DNA of 64,000 nt from Desulfosalsimonas propionicica (GCF_013761005.1 NZ_JACDUS010000001.1:1-64000), one strand, 5' to 3'. Positions 52,801 to 61,752 are shown, counted from the stretch's first letter. Made by a program: numbers and translations. The notes: generated from the sequence alone by a model not told the origin.

Positions 52801-53607
52801 TCAGCTGCGTTTTCCGCGGGCCTCGGCGGCTTGCTGATTGATGGCAAACTCCTCACCCTCCTGAAACAGCACCCATTTGAGCCACCTGAAACTGAAATTT
52901 AACAGCTCCAGTTCATCAGACCGGATTTTTTCAACGGTTTGCGGATCCACTTCGTAGACATCCAAAAACGAGCTTTCAAAGACAAAGCGCCGGAACCGGT
53001 CGATGTCATAACTGGCCGTGAAAAACATGTTCTTGGTTTTCTGGGTCAGACGGATATTGGCGGGTATGGAGCGCTTCCGGACGATGAGTTCAGTCCACGG
53101 GGCATTGATGCGGTCATAAACATCCACGCCCTGATCACTTCGCCACTGGTCAACAGTCCACTCCGCATCCTCTTCAAAGCCCCTGCAGTGGGGCTCGTTA
53201 ATAAAAAAATAAAAACCCTCGTCGGCTTCATCCTTATGGCTCAGGGAAGCCACGCCCAGAGGATAATAGCGGCAGGTGGTGGGCCGGTCCTCGTAGACAA
53301 TGCATCCCTGGTCCTCCCGGACAAAGGGGCAAACCGGTTCTCCGGGCTGATCATCGAGCATGCGCAGGGTCACAACCGGCAAATCCGTTTTTTCCAGAAG
53401 CTGCGGAGTGGTGTAAATGGCCAGAAAGTCCTCTGAGCTCAACTCCAGGCGATTTTTCAACCGCACGATATCATAGGGGGTCAGCATGATGTTAATCCCC
53501 CGGCAGCACTTGGTAAAACAGGAAATCTCCGGGTGGCACCGGAAGTGAAACCGGCTGTTGGCGGTTAGTTTTACCGGCGGAATCCCGGCTTGTTCTTCGG
53601 TCTCCAT
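52801..53607 (-). CDS. YkgJ-family cysteine cluster protein (paralogue 2)
   Basis: Protein of 268 residues. FHFRCHPEISCFTKCC near residue 20, LTPYDIVRLKNRLELS, then CPFVREDQGCIVYEDRPTTCRYYPLG and EPHCRGFEE with WTVDQWRSDQGV. The C-terminus is acidic and without cysteines. All family cysteines are kept, so a metal site is expected. It lies 80 bp downstream of an SDR gene that in turn overlaps paralogue 3, so the three genes may form one transcript. Confidence 0.82.
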   Translation of the reverse strand: METEEQAGIPPVKLTANSRFHFRCHPEISCFTKCCRGINIMLTPYDIVRLKNRLELSSEDFLAIYTTPQLLEKTDLPVVTLRMLDDQPGEPVCPFVREDQGCIVYEDRPTTCRYYPLGVASLSHKDEADEGFYFFINEPHCRGFEEDAEWTVDQWRSDQGVDVYDRINAPWTELIVRKRSIPANIRLTQKTKNMFFTASYDIDRFRRFVFESSFLDVYEVDPQTVEKIRSDELELLNFSFRWLKWVLFQEGEEFAINQQAAEARGKRS

Positions 53608-53686
53608 TATTGCACTCCTTGTTTTAATAAAATATTTTTAAACTTTTTAACAGGCAGTACGCTTCATCTTGTCAAAACCCGACTTG

Positions 53687-54502
53687 CTATACCACACCCT
53701 CGGGCATGGGGGCCACGTGCTCGCCGCCCAGAACATAGCCGCCGTCCAGCCGGATCACCGAACCGGTCATATACGGCGCATCCTTTAATAAAAACAACAC
53801 CGCACGGACCACGTCATCGGTGCGGCCGGTCCGGCCCAGCAGGGTATGGTCAATTATGGCCTGGTGCTGTTTTTCCGAAAGCAGCCCCCACCCCCGGGTC
53901 CCCTGGGCGTGGCGGGTTTGAAAAATGCCCAGCATCAGCTCATTGACGCGGACTTCGGGGGCACCCAGCCGGGCCCAGGTTTCAGTGAGCAGGGAAACGC
54001 CCCGGTTGGCCGCTGAATAGCCCTCGTTGAAAAGGTGGCTGGCCGGTCCGCTACGGCCCACCAGGCCGGCAATGGAGGAGAAATTGATCACGCAGCCGTT
54101 GCCGCTGTTTTTCAGGTGCGGCAGGGCGGCCTCAAAGACCCACTGTTTGGCCCGCAAAGTGGTGGCCATCTCCAGATCCCACTGCTGCTGTGTATAAGGG
54201 CCATGGACCACCGGCCATCCGCCGCGTTCAATATTGTTGATCAAAATGTCAATGCCGCCGAAATGTTCAGCCACCCGGTGAACAAACGGGGCAATGGCCG
54301 AAGTCTCCAGCAGGTTTACCCGTTGGATAAGATGGGGCGTGCCAATGGCGGCAAAGTCGCGCTGCATGGAATCCAGGGATTCCTCCCAGTCATACCAGGT
54401 CAGTCCCAGCCGCACCCCGTGCCGGGCCAAAGCCAGGCCCGCGGCCTTGCCAATGCCCTTGATGCCGCCGAGCACCAGGGCGGTTTTACCATCTAAGTCC
54501 AT
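53687..54502 (-). CDS. Short-chain dehydrogenase/reductase
   Basis: SDR of 271 residues. The cofactor motif is slightly degenerate, LVLGGIKGIGKAAGLALARHG (G-x3-G-x-G kept). NN segment DILINNIERGG, catalytic Ser in INFSSIAGLVG, then GPASHLFNEGYSAANRG where the usual YxxxK reads YSAAN: the lysine appears replaced by Asn. Activity may therefore be altered. It overlaps the upstream YkgJ gene by 10 bp, indicating co-expression. Substrate unknown. Confidence 0.82.
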   Translation of the reverse strand: MDLDGKTALVLGGIKGIGKAAGLALARHGVRLGLTWYDWEESLDSMQRDFAAIGTPHLIQRVNLLETSAIAPFVHRVAEHFGGIDILINNIERGGWPVVHGPYTQQQWDLEMATTLRAKQWVFEAALPHLKNSGNGCVINFSSIAGLVGRSGPASHLFNEGYSAANRGVSLLTETWARLGAPEVRVNELMLGIFQTRHAQGTRGWGLLSEKQHQAIIDHTLLGRTGRTDDVVRAVLFLLKDAPYMTGSVIRLDGGYVLGGEHVAPMPEGVV

Positions 54503-55278
54503 GGCATTTCACCCCCGGAATCCGAATCGGCGCCGGCGCTATACCCCTGGGCATGACACAGAATTTGCCCGGCGTATTGAAGAGCAAATTCCAGCAACTG
54601 GTCATCGTCCTGCCCGTCTATCGCCTCTGAGGGTATCCCGATACGGCGGCAGTCAGCGCCAACCGGACCGTAAAGCGCATGTCTGAAGGCATCCAGGTCA
54701 TAGAGACTCATGAAAAGCTTTTCTCCCAGCTCTCCTTTCACCGGCCCCGGAAAATGCTGCTGCTTTACGGCAATCACCCCGATCATGGCATCATTTCCCT
54801 GATTGTAAGGCACCAGCCCCTGATCACGGATCCATTGCCGAACGGTAACCGGATGGCCCTGATCAAAACCCCGGCAGTGCGGCTCGCAAATCAGCACATA
54901 ACTTTCGGCAAGCTGCCCGGTCTGCCTGGATCGCCGGAGCATTCTGGCCAGCGGGTACATCCGGCATGAGCCGGGGCGGTTTTCATATACCCGGCAGCCC
55001 TGGTCTGTCACAAAAGGGCATTTTTTCTCATCACCGGCGGCCGGTTTGAGCCCCACCACGGGAAGCCCGGTCTCCGGGCCGTCGTGAGAGATCGTATAGG
55101 CCCGAAGAAATTCACCCGTGGACATTTCCAGGTGCCGGGCCAGGCGCAGCACATCATAGGGCGTCAAAAACTGGTTGAGATCCCGGCAGCAGGCATTGAA
55201 ACACGCAACATGGGGACCGCACATAAAATCAAAGGCTGCGTCGATATCTACGGGGCGGATCGTGTTTGACTCTTCCAT
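54493..55278 (-). CDS. YkgJ-family cysteine cluster protein (paralogue 3)
   Basis: Protein of 261 residues starting at ATG 55278 (AGAAAGG upstream). FDFMCGPHVACFNACC, LTPYDVLRLARHLEMS, CPFVTDQGCRVYENRPGSCRMYPLA, EPHCRGFDQ and VRQWIRDQGLVPYNQ. It aligns along its length with the proteins at 29.2 and 52.8 kb. The C-terminal tail is glycine/serine/aspartate-rich. It is the first gene of the putative YkgJ-SDR-YkgJ unit and divergent from infC. Confidence 0.82.
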   Translation of the reverse strand: MEESNTIRPVDIDAAFDFMCGPHVACFNACCRDLNQFLTPYDVLRLARHLEMSTGEFLRAYTISHDGPETGLPVVGLKPAAGDEKKCPFVTDQGCRVYENRPGSCRMYPLARMLRRSRQTGQLAESYVLICEPHCRGFDQGHPVTVRQWIRDQGLVPYNQGNDAMIGVIAVKQQHFPGPVKGELGEKLFMSLYDLDAFRHALYGPVGADCRRIGIPSEAIDGQDDDQLLEFALQYAGQILCHAQGYSAGADSDSGGEMPWT

Positions 55279-55499
55279 AAAACCGGCCTTTCTTTTTGCT
55301 GAAATAAACGCCCCAACCATATGCATTTTCGCCTGCAGGATCAATGGATTTTTGATAAAAAACCCGGTCCTGTAACTATTTTTCCTTGCATCTTGAAATC
55401 AGTGTGTTATACATTTTTGCTCAAAATACACAGGCCGGGGCCTCCGGACCGCCGGCAGAAACAAGGGACAAACAGGTATATTTTTCAGGGAGGTGCCAA

Positions 55500-56024
55500 A
55501 TAGCCAAGGCAAAGACCAACGACAAACGGGTGAACATCAACAGCGAAATCAAAGCCAGAGATGTGCGGTTAATCGATGCAGAAGGCAACCAGCTCGGAGT
55601 GCTGCCCATCTCCACCGCGCTTTCCACTGCGGAAAATGCCGGGCTTGACCTGGTGGAAATTTCCCCGAATGCAAACCCGCCGGTTTGCAAAATCATGGAT
55701 TACGGGCGTTTCCGGTACCAGCAGGACAAAAAACAGCAGGAAGCCCGCAAAAAGCAGGCGGCCCTGCAGGTCAAAGAGATCAAGGTGCGACCCAAAACCG
55801 ACACCCATGACCTGGATATCAAGCTGGGACACATAGAGAAATTCATCAGCAAGAAAAACAAGGTCAAGGTTACGGTCATGTTCCGGGGACGCGAGATCAC
55901 AATGACCGAACGGGGTCGCTGGGTGCTTGAACAGGTTGCCGAAAGGGCAGCGGAGTTTGCCACAGTGGAACAGTACCCCAAAATGGAGGGCCGAACCATG
56001 ACCATGCTTCTGGGCCCCAGATAA
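55500..56024 (+). CDS. infC: Translation initiation factor IF-3 with ATA start codon
   Basis: IF-3 of 174 residues. N-terminal domain VNINSEIKARDVRLIDAEGNQLG, linker YGRFRYQQDKKQQEARKKQ, C-terminal domain VKEIKVRPKTDTHDLDIKL and MFRGREITMTERG. GGGAGG lies 6 bases before ATA at 55500, the first codon giving the normal N-terminus; no ATG, GTG or TTG is available there. infC genes commonly use rare AUU/AUA/AUC starts so that IF-3 represses its own synthesis. A TTGCAT/TATACA pair around 55390-55415 may be its promoter. Confidence 0.93.
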   Translation: MAKAKTNDKRVNINSEIKARDVRLIDAEGNQLGVLPISTALSTAENAGLDLVEISPNANPPVCKIMDYGRFRYQQDKKQQEARKKQAALQVKEIKVRPKTDTHDLDIKLGHIEKFISKKNKVKVTVMFRGREITMTERGRWVLEQVAERAAEFATVEQYPKMEGRTMTMLLGPR

Positions 56025-56065
56025 ACAAAACAAGCCGGCTTTTTTTGAAAATCAGCGTTGGCAGC

Positions 56066-56208
56066 ACCGTAAAAAGTCTGATTTCAAATGGTGCCGTAAA
56101 AAGTTCAAGATCAAGGCTTGCGCAATTTTGAAGAATGCAGCGTACTTAGCCGTACGTGAAATTCTGAGGAATTGCGCGTAACGCAGATATTGGACTTTTT
56201 ACGGCACC
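56066..56208. repeat. Dispersed hairpin element, family A, copy 2
   Basis: The core matches 9185-9330 (TTCAAGATCAAGGCTTGCGC, then AAGAATGCAGCGTACTTAG) and folds into a hairpin. The inner ends ATGGTGCCGTAAAAAGT and ACTTTTTACGGCACCAT are perfect complements. ATCAGCGTTGGCAGC is repeated directly on both sides (56051-56065 and 56209-56223), like a target duplication. It separates infC from its usual partner rpmI; the 398-bp gap holds this element, a terminator and a promoter but no gene. Confidence 0.85.
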
Positions 56209-56256
56209 ATCAGCGTTGGCAGCCGCCCGTGTAGCTTCGTGCAGAACCCGGCAGAT

Positions 56257-56296
56257 AAGCGAGGGGAAACGTGTTTCCCTCGCTTTATATTTTTTT
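56257..56296 (+). terminator. Rho-independent terminator between infC and rpmI
   Basis: AAGCGAGGGgAAAC-gt-GTTTcCCTCGCTT is followed by TATATTTTTTT. A strong stem with a U-rich tail on the plus strand. It would stop infC transcripts before rpmI. Confidence 0.85.
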
Positions 56297-56297
56297 A

Positions 56298-56326
56298 TTG
56301 ACTGGGCTGAAAAGATATTGCATATT
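56298..56326 (+). promoter_or_regulatory. Promoter of the rpmI-rplT-pheST operon
   Basis: TTGACT at 56298-56303, 17-base spacer, CATATT at 56321-56326. It sits directly after the infC terminator and about 97 bp before rpmI. Confidence 0.55.
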
Positions 56327-56422
56327 TTGTTGTTTCTAAAATTTATGCATTGTTGCGGAACCATTTCTGCTTTAATGAAAATTTTTGTTTAAAATCGATG
56401 TTGTTTTTAAGGGAGAGCCATC

Positions 56423-56620
56423 ATGCCGAAAATCAAAACCAACCGCGCGGCAGCCAAGCGGTTTAAGCGCACCGGTTCAGGCAAATACATGTTTGCCAAA
56501 TCCCATGCCAGCCATATTCTGACCAAGAAAACCCGGAAACGCAAAAGAGCGCTCAGAAAACAGCAGGTTATGGATGCAACCAACCGCAAAGCCGTCAAGC
56601 GGATGCTTCCGTACGGATAA
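56423..56620 (+). CDS. rpmI: 50S ribosomal protein L35
   Basis: Protein of 65 residues: [37 protein letters not shown], and a C-terminal MLPYG typical for L35. Very basic. GGGAGA precedes the ATG. It starts the operon rpmI-rplT-pheS-pheT. Confidence 0.97.
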   Translation: MPKIKTNRAAAKRFKRTGSGKYMFAKSHASHILTKKTRKRKRALRKQQVMDATNRKAVKRMLPYG

Positions 56621-56646
56621 CAAGGTGCAGGCAAAGGAGTTTCACC

Positions 56647-56997
56647 ATGCGAGTCAAAAGAGGATATAAGGCGAGACAACGCCGTAAAAAAGTGCTGAAA
56701 CTGGCCAAAGGATACCAGGGCGGCAGAAGCAAGCTGTACCGCACCGCTGCCGATGCCGTGGACAAGGCGCTCGTCTACGCGTATCGGGACCGCAAGGTCC
56801 GCAAACGGGATTTCCGACGCCTTTGGATTGTTCGAATCAATGCAGGCGCGCGCATGAACAATCTGTCATACAGCAAATTCATCAACGGACTCAAGCGTGC
56901 GGATATTGAACTGGACCGCAAAGTCCTGGCTGAACTGGCCGTATCTGATCCCTATGCGTTCTCCCAACTGGCGCAGACTGCTTCAGCCCAGCTTTAA
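56647..56997 (+). CDS. rplT: 50S ribosomal protein L20
   Basis: Protein of 116 residues: [41 protein letters not shown] and the C-terminal [22 protein letters not shown]. In other bacteria L20 assembles early and represses its own operon at the leader. 27 bp separate it from rpmI. I see no obvious L20-binding leader structure. Confidence 0.97.
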   Translation: MRVKRGYKARQRRKKVLKLAKGYQGGRSKLYRTAADAVDKALVYAYRDRKVRKRDFRRLWIVRINAGARMNNLSYSKFINGLKRADIELDRKVLAELAVSDPYAFSQLAQTASAQL

Positions 56998-57035
56998 CCA
57001 TGCGATCTGACGGAAAAAACCGCGGGTGATGCAGC

Positions 57036-58043
57036 GTGAACGCCTCCATCGAAGAGATCCGAGAACAAGCCCTGTCTGAGCTTCAGGCCGCCAAAGATGC
57101 CGATGCAGTCCAGACCCTGTCGGTTGCCTACCTGGGCCGCAAGGGACGGGTAACAGCATTTTTGCGCAATATTTCCAGCCTGCCCGCAGAGCAGCGGCCC
57201 GCTGCCGGTAAAAGGGCCAATGAAGTCAAAAAAGAGCTGGAAGCCGCTTTTTCCGATGCACTTGAAAAACTGACCGCATCCGGGGAAGATGACCGGGCGG
57301 CCATTGATGTATCGCTTCCCGGCCGGCCCTCGCCCGTGGGCAGTCTGCACCCGATCACCCGGATAACCCGGACCATCGCACGGATTTTTGAGCGCATGGG
57401 ATTCGGCATCGCCGAAGGCCCGGAAGTAGAAGCGGATTACTACAATTTCGAGGCGCTCAATATCCCGCCGAATCATCCGGCCCGGGACATGCAGGACACA
57501 TTTTATGTTTCGGACAATGTGGTTTTGCGCACCCACACCTCTCCCATCCAGGTCCGGTATATGGAAGCCCACCAGCCGCCGGTGCGCATTATTGCCCCGG
57601 GCAAGGTATACCGGTGTGACTCGGACCTGACCCACACGCCGATGTTCCACCAGGTGGAAGGACTCCTGGTGGATGAGCAGGTCTGTTTCGGGGATTTGAA
57701 AGGCATTTTAACCGCATTTGTCCACCAGATTTTTGATCCGGATATCCGGGTGCGTTTCCGGCCCAGTTTTTTCCCATTCACCGAACCCAGCGCCGAGGTC
57801 GACATTCAGTGCGTGATCTGCCGGGGAACGGGTTGCAAGGTCTGCTCGGATACCGGATGGCTCGAAGTGCTGGGATGCGGAATGGTACATCCGGCCGTGT
57901 TTGAAAACGTCGGCTATGACACCAGCCGGTATTCAGGATTTGCCTTCGGCATGGGCGTGGAGCGCATCGCCATGCTCAAGTATGGCATCAACGACATCCG
58001 CATGTTTTTTGAAAACGATATCCGTTTTTTGAGGCAGTTTTGA
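57036..58043 (+). CDS. pheS: Phenylalanyl-tRNA synthetase alpha subunit
   Basis: Class II synthetase subunit of 335 residues. N-terminal coiled coil, then [41 protein letters not shown], motif 2 [13 protein letters not shown], and motif 3 [31 protein letters not shown] insert suggests a bound zinc. It starts at GTG 57036 and is separated from pheT by 1 base. Confidence 0.96.
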   Translation: MNASIEEIREQALSELQAAKDADAVQTLSVAYLGRKGRVTAFLRNISSLPAEQRPAAGKRANEVKKELEAAFSDALEKLTASGEDDRAAIDVSLPGRPSPVGSLHPITRITRTIARIFERMGFGIAEGPEVEADYYNFEALNIPPNHPARDMQDTFYVSDNVVLRTHTSPIQVRYMEAHQPPVRIIAPGKVYRCDSDLTHTPMFHQVEGLLVDEQVCFGDLKGILTAFVHQIFDPDIRVRFRPSFFPFTEPSAEVDIQCVICRGTGCKVCSDTGWLEVLGCGMVHPAVFENVGYDTSRYSGFAFGMGVERIAMLKYGINDIRMFFENDIRFLRQF

Positions 58044-58044
58044 A

Positions 58045-60459
58045 ATGAAGGTCAGCCTGGAGTGGTTACAGCAATATGTAGATATTGATATCAGCGAAAA
58101 CGCCCTTGCAGACCGGCTGACCATGGCGGGCCTGGAAGTGGAGGCTGTTGTCCGGCCCCATTCCCATCTCGACGGCGTTGTTGTGGGAAAAATTATCGAG
58201 GTCCGGCCGCATCCGGATGCAGACAGGCTTTCCTGCTGCCGGCTGGACGCGGGATCACAAACCCTGGAAATCGTTTGCGGGGCCCCCAATGCCGCCGCCG
58301 GGATGTACGTGCCCTGCGCCACGGTGGGAACAATCCTGCCCTCTGGAATGGAAATCAAGAAAACCCGCATCCGCGGTCAGACCTCCGAGGGGATGCTCTG
58401 CAGCCAGAGCGAACTGGGCCTGGGCGAAGATGCCTCCGGGCTGATGAACCTTGGGGCGGAACATGCTGCCGGCACGCCCGTTGCCTGGGCCCTTGGCCTG
58501 GAAGACACGGTTTTTGAAATCGGCCTGACGCCCAACCGGCCCGATTGCCTCAGCCATATTGGTGTTGCCCGTGAAATCGCCGCGCTGCTCGGGAAAAAAG
58601 TGCATCTGCCCGAAATCCCCTTCCTGCCGGTATCCGGCGATATTGCCCAGCAGACTTCCGTGACCATTGAAAACCCGGAACTCTGCCCCAGATACGCGGC
58701 CCGGCTGGTATCGGATATCACTGTGGGGCCTTCCCCGCAATGGCTCCGTCGCAGGCTGCGGGCCGTGGGTTTAAAGCCCATCAACAATATCGTGGATATC
58801 ACCAACTACGTGATGATGGAAACCGGCCAGCCCCTGCATGGATTTGACTTTGACCGGCTTGCAGAAAAACGCATCGTTGTGCGCACCCCGGATACGGAAA
58901 CCGAATTTACAACACTTGATGAAAAATCCCGGCCGCTTGACGCCGATACCCTGCTGATCTGCGACGGGAAAAAACCCGTGGCCATTGCCGGGGTCATGGG
59001 CGGGGAAAACTCAGAAATTCTGGAGACCACAAGCCGGGTGCTTATTGAAAGCGCCTTCTTTGACCCGGTTTCCATCCGCAAAACCGCCAAGCGGCTCGGC
59101 ATCTCAACGGATGCTTCATACCGGTTTGAGCGGGGCGTGGATCCGGACGGCACCGTGTACGCCATCCAGCGCGCTGCCGTGCTCATGGCCGAACTCGGCG
59201 GCGGCCAACTGATCGGCTCCTATATAGATGAACACCCCCGGCCGCCGGCCAAATCCCCCATCCGGCTGAGCATCCGCCGGACAAACCAGCATCTGGGAAC
59301 CGGGCTGAGCCAGGCTGAAATCACGGACCTGCTGCAAAGCGCGGCTTTTGAAATTCAAACCGTGGATGCGGACCAGCTTGCAGTCACGGCGCCTTCCTAT
59401 CGGGTGGATGTCTTCCGGCCCGAAGACCTCATGGAGGAAGTAGCGCGGCTCTGGGGCTACAACCGCATTGCCACCACATTTCCCGGAATCACCGCCCAGG
59501 CCGAGGCGCCCGGAAAGTCCCTGAGAGTCCGTGAACAAATACGCGACCGTATGGAAGGATTCGGGTTTCATGAAACCATTCACTATAGTTTTATCAGTCA
59601 TAGCGCGGCCGATCACATGCTGCTGCCCGAAGACGATCCCAGACGCCGGACAGAGCCTGTTTTAAATCCATTGACCGAAGATCAGTCCGTTATGCGGACC
59701 AGCCTGCTCCCGGCTCTGCTGGAAACCGTGCAGAAAAACATCTTCCGCCAGGAAAAAACACTGAAGCTCTTTGAACAGGGCAAGGCTTTTTATCACACAC
59801 AACCCGGCGCCCTTCCCCGGGAAATTGAAATGCTGGCCGCCTTGTGGACGGGATTGCAAAAACCCCTGACCTGGCACACCAAACCGATTGAAACCGATTT
59901 CTATGACCTAAAGGGCGTGGCCGAGGCTCTGCTGGCCGCCCTGGGCATAGCAGACGGGGATTTTTCAGCACTGCCCGCATCAGCCTGCAGCTATACCCAG
60001 CCGGGACAAACCGCCCAGATTCGCTGCAAAGACACTTTCCTCGGAATCATCGGGGAAATCCGGCCTGCTGTCCTGGAAAAATTTGATATCCGCCAGCCGG
60101 TCTTCGCCCTTGAACTTCACATGGAAGCCCTGGTGCCGATTGTTCCCGAAGCCACCCAATTTGTTGCGGTGCCGAAATTTCCGGCCGTTACCCGGGACAT
60201 TACGATCATTGTCGACCAGGACGTGGAAGGCAGACAAATCCTCGATCATCTTCGGGAGGCGGAAACCCAATGGCTTGAAGACGTATTTTTGTTTGACGTC
60301 TACTCCGGACCGCCCATTGCCGAGGGGCACAAAAGCCTGTCAGTGCGGCTTGTATACCGCTCAACGACCCGGACGCTGGAAGACGCCCAGGTCAATGAAC
60401 TGCACCGGAGCATCACCCAAAGCCTGCTGACGGCCTTTAATGCAGCGCTTCCGGCGTAA
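58045..60459 (+). CDS. pheT: Phenylalanyl-tRNA synthetase beta subunit
   Basis: Complete beta subunit of 804 residues. N-terminal tRNA-binding EMAP-like domain (VGKIIEVRPHPDADRLSCCRLDAG), editing B3/B4 region, B5 domain, class II-like core, and C-terminal ferredoxin-fold anticodon-binding domain (PAVTRDITIIVDQDV to SLLTAFNAAL). It pairs with PheS as an alpha2-beta2 enzyme. ihfA, which follows pheT in E. coli, is replaced here by a MerR-type gene. Confidence 0.97.
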   Translation: MKVSLEWLQQYVDIDISENALADRLTMAGLEVEAVVRPHSHLDGVVVGKIIEVRPHPDADRLSCCRLDAGSQTLEIVCGAPNAAAGMYVPCATVGTILPSGMEIKKTRIRGQTSEGMLCSQSELGLGEDASGLMNLGAEHAAGTPVAWALGLEDTVFEIGLTPNRPDCLSHIGVAREIAALLGKKVHLPEIPFLPVSGDIAQQTSVTIENPELCPRYAARLVSDITVGPSPQWLRRRLRAVGLKPINNIVDITNYVMMETGQPLHGFDFDRLAEKRIVVRTPDTETEFTTLDEKSRPLDADTLLICDGKKPVAIAGVMGGENSEILETTSRVLIESAFFDPVSIRKTAKRLGISTDASYRFERGVDPDGTVYAIQRAAVLMAELGGGQLIGSYIDEHPRPPAKSPIRLSIRRTNQHLGTGLSQAEITDLLQSAAFEIQTVDADQLAVTAPSYRVDVFRPEDLMEEVARLWGYNRIATTFPGITAQAEAPGKSLRVREQIRDRMEGFGFHETIHYSFISHSAADHMLLPEDDPRRRTEPVLNPLTEDQSVMRTSLLPALLETVQKNIFRQEKTLKLFEQGKAFYHTQPGALPREIEMLAALWTGLQKPLTWHTKPIETDFYDLKGVAEALLAALGIADGDFSALPASACSYTQPGQTAQIRCKDTFLGIIGEIRPAVLEKFDIRQPVFALELHMEALVPIVPEATQFVAVPKFPAVTRDITIIVDQDVEGRQILDHLREAETQWLEDVFLFDVYSGPPIAEGHKSLSVRLVYRSTTRTLEDAQVNELHRSITQSLLTAFNAALPA

Positions 60460-60510
60460 ACCGGTGCGAACCCGCTAACGACCCCCTAACCGGTGGCGGA
60501 AGGTTTTTTC

Positions 60511-60849
60511 GTGGCTTCCCAGGCTCCTATACCCGACAAGCTCTATTACCGGATCAAGGAGGTTACCGAGATCACGGGCCTGGCCGCTTACGTGCTGCGG
60601 TTCTGGGAGTCGGAATTTTCCGCCATCCGACCCAGGCGCAGCGAATCCGGCCAGCGGCTTTACCGCAGAAGCGATATTGAGGCCATCCTGGAGATCAAGC
60701 ATCTGTTGTATGAAAAAAAATTCACCATCGAAGGGGCCCGCAAGCACCTCAAGAAGCGGGGTTCACATCGATCCCGGAATGCACAGGATCCGCTGATAGA
60801 GCAAATTCGTGCAGAGCTCCGCTCCATTCGGAACATGCTTGACGAATAA
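60511..60849 (+). CDS. MerR-family transcriptional regulator
   Basis: Protein of 112 residues. An N-terminal winged helix-turn-helix (LYYRIKEVTEITGLAAYVLRFWESEF then PRRSESGQRLYRRSDI) and a short helix (LEIKHLLYEKKFTIEGARKHLKKR) end in a dimerisation tail without effector domain. GTG 60511 has GGAAGG 7 bases upstream. Such short MerR proteins follow pheT in many Desulfobacterota and relatives; target genes are unknown. Confidence 0.88.
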   Translation: MASQAPIPDKLYYRIKEVTEITGLAAYVLRFWESEFSAIRPRRSESGQRLYRRSDIEAILEIKHLLYEKKFTIEGARKHLKKRGSHRSRNAQDPLIEQIRAELRSIRNMLDE

Positions 60850-60968
60850 ATCCCTTCTTCCCTCCCCTTTGCCCCCGGACCGGACCCAAAACCGTGCCGG
60901 TTTCGGACACAAAACTGTTTTTCACCAATTCTCCGAAGGTTGTACCTGCTTTTGATTGTTTTTTCATA

Positions 60969-60997
60969 TTGACAATTTTTATTTTATTGCTTACTGT
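60969..60997 (+). promoter_or_regulatory. Promoter of tRNA-Gly
   Basis: TTGACA at 60969-60974, 17-base AT-rich spacer, TACTGT at 60992-60997. The tRNA begins 19 bases after the -10. Confidence 0.65.
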
Positions 60998-61015
60998 TGC
61001 CAGGTATATTTTCGA

Positions 61016-61091
61016 GCGGGCATAGCTCAGCTGGTAGAGTACAAGCTTCCCAAGCTTGGTGTCGCGAGTTCGAATCTCGTTGCCCGCTCCA
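61016..61091 (+). tRNA. tRNA-Gly (anticodon CCC)
   Basis: 76 nt including an encoded CCA. The acceptor stem is GCGGGCA/TGCCCGC, the D-loop region AGCTCAGCTGGTAGAGT, anticodon stem CAAGC/GCTTG with loop TTCCCAA, and T-arm GCGAGTTCGAATCTCGT. The anticodon CCC reads GGG. It is transcribed from its own promoter and followed by a terminator, then rimP. Confidence 0.93.
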
Positions 61092-61177
61092 TCTTTTCCG
61101 TGGCGATCAGCCGGGGGAAGCTTCCGGAAAATTTTTCCGGAAAAGATGAAGCGCCAAAGGTTGGAGGAGTTGATCAA

Positions 61178-61202
61178 AACGGGCAAAATGCCCGTTTTTT
61201 AT
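61178..61202 (+). terminator. Rho-independent terminator after tRNA-Gly
   Basis: AACGGGC-aaaa-tGCCCGTT followed by T6. It lies 20 bases before the rimP start, so it may also attenuate or insulate the rimP-nusA-infB operon. A further palindrome, CTTCCGGAAAA/TTTTCCGGAA, lies at about 61119-61143. Confidence 0.8.
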
Positions 61203-61221
61203 TTCTATTTTAAAAAACGCA

Positions 61222-61752
61222 ATGAAAACGAAAAAAAAGACACATTCACAACCAAAGACTGAAAAAAACAGCGCTGTATCCAGCCGGCAGGTGGCAAAAG
61301 TGGCCTGGGAACTGGGGGATCCGCTGTGCGCGGCCGAAGGCCTGGAATTAATCCATGTGGAATATCAGCGTGAACCCGCAGGCTGGGTCTTGCGGCTGTT
61401 TATTGAAAAACCCGGCGGCGTCGGGGTAGAAGAATGCAGCCGGGTATCCAGGCAGCTCGGAGATCTTCTGGATATCAAACTTGACACGGATGTATCCTAT
61501 ACTCTGGAGGTTTCCTCCCCCGGGCCCCAGCGGCCGTTGTCGAAAAAGGCCGACTTTGATCGTTTTGCCGGGGAAATGGCCCGGATCCGCACCCGGCAGG
61601 CCCTGGGGGGGCAAAAAAACTTCAAGGGCCTACTTGCCGGTACAGCCGATGACGCTGTCCGGCTGATACTGGATTGCGAAACCATTGAAATACCGTACCA
61701 AGAGATCACCAAAGCCAGGCTGACGAATTATCACGGAGACGACAAATGCTGA
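61222..61752 (+). CDS. rimP: Ribosome maturation factor RimP
   Basis: Protein of 176 residues with a lysine-rich N-terminus. RimP core: CAAEGLELIHVEYQREPAGWVLRLFIEKPGG, VEECSRVSRQLGDLLD, YTLEVSSPGPQRPL, then the SH3-like C-terminal barrel. It is needed for 30S maturation. No good Shine-Dalgarno is visible before ATG 61222. It is the first gene of the rimP-nusA-infB order and overlaps nusA by 7 bp. Confidence 0.94.
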   Translation: MKTKKKTHSQPKTEKNSAVSSRQVAKVAWELGDPLCAAEGLELIHVEYQREPAGWVLRLFIEKPGGVGVEECSRVSRQLGDLLDIKLDTDVSYTLEVSSPGPQRPLSKKADFDRFAGEMARIRTRQALGGQKNFKGLLAGTADDAVRLILDCETIEIPYQEITKARLTNYHGDDKC

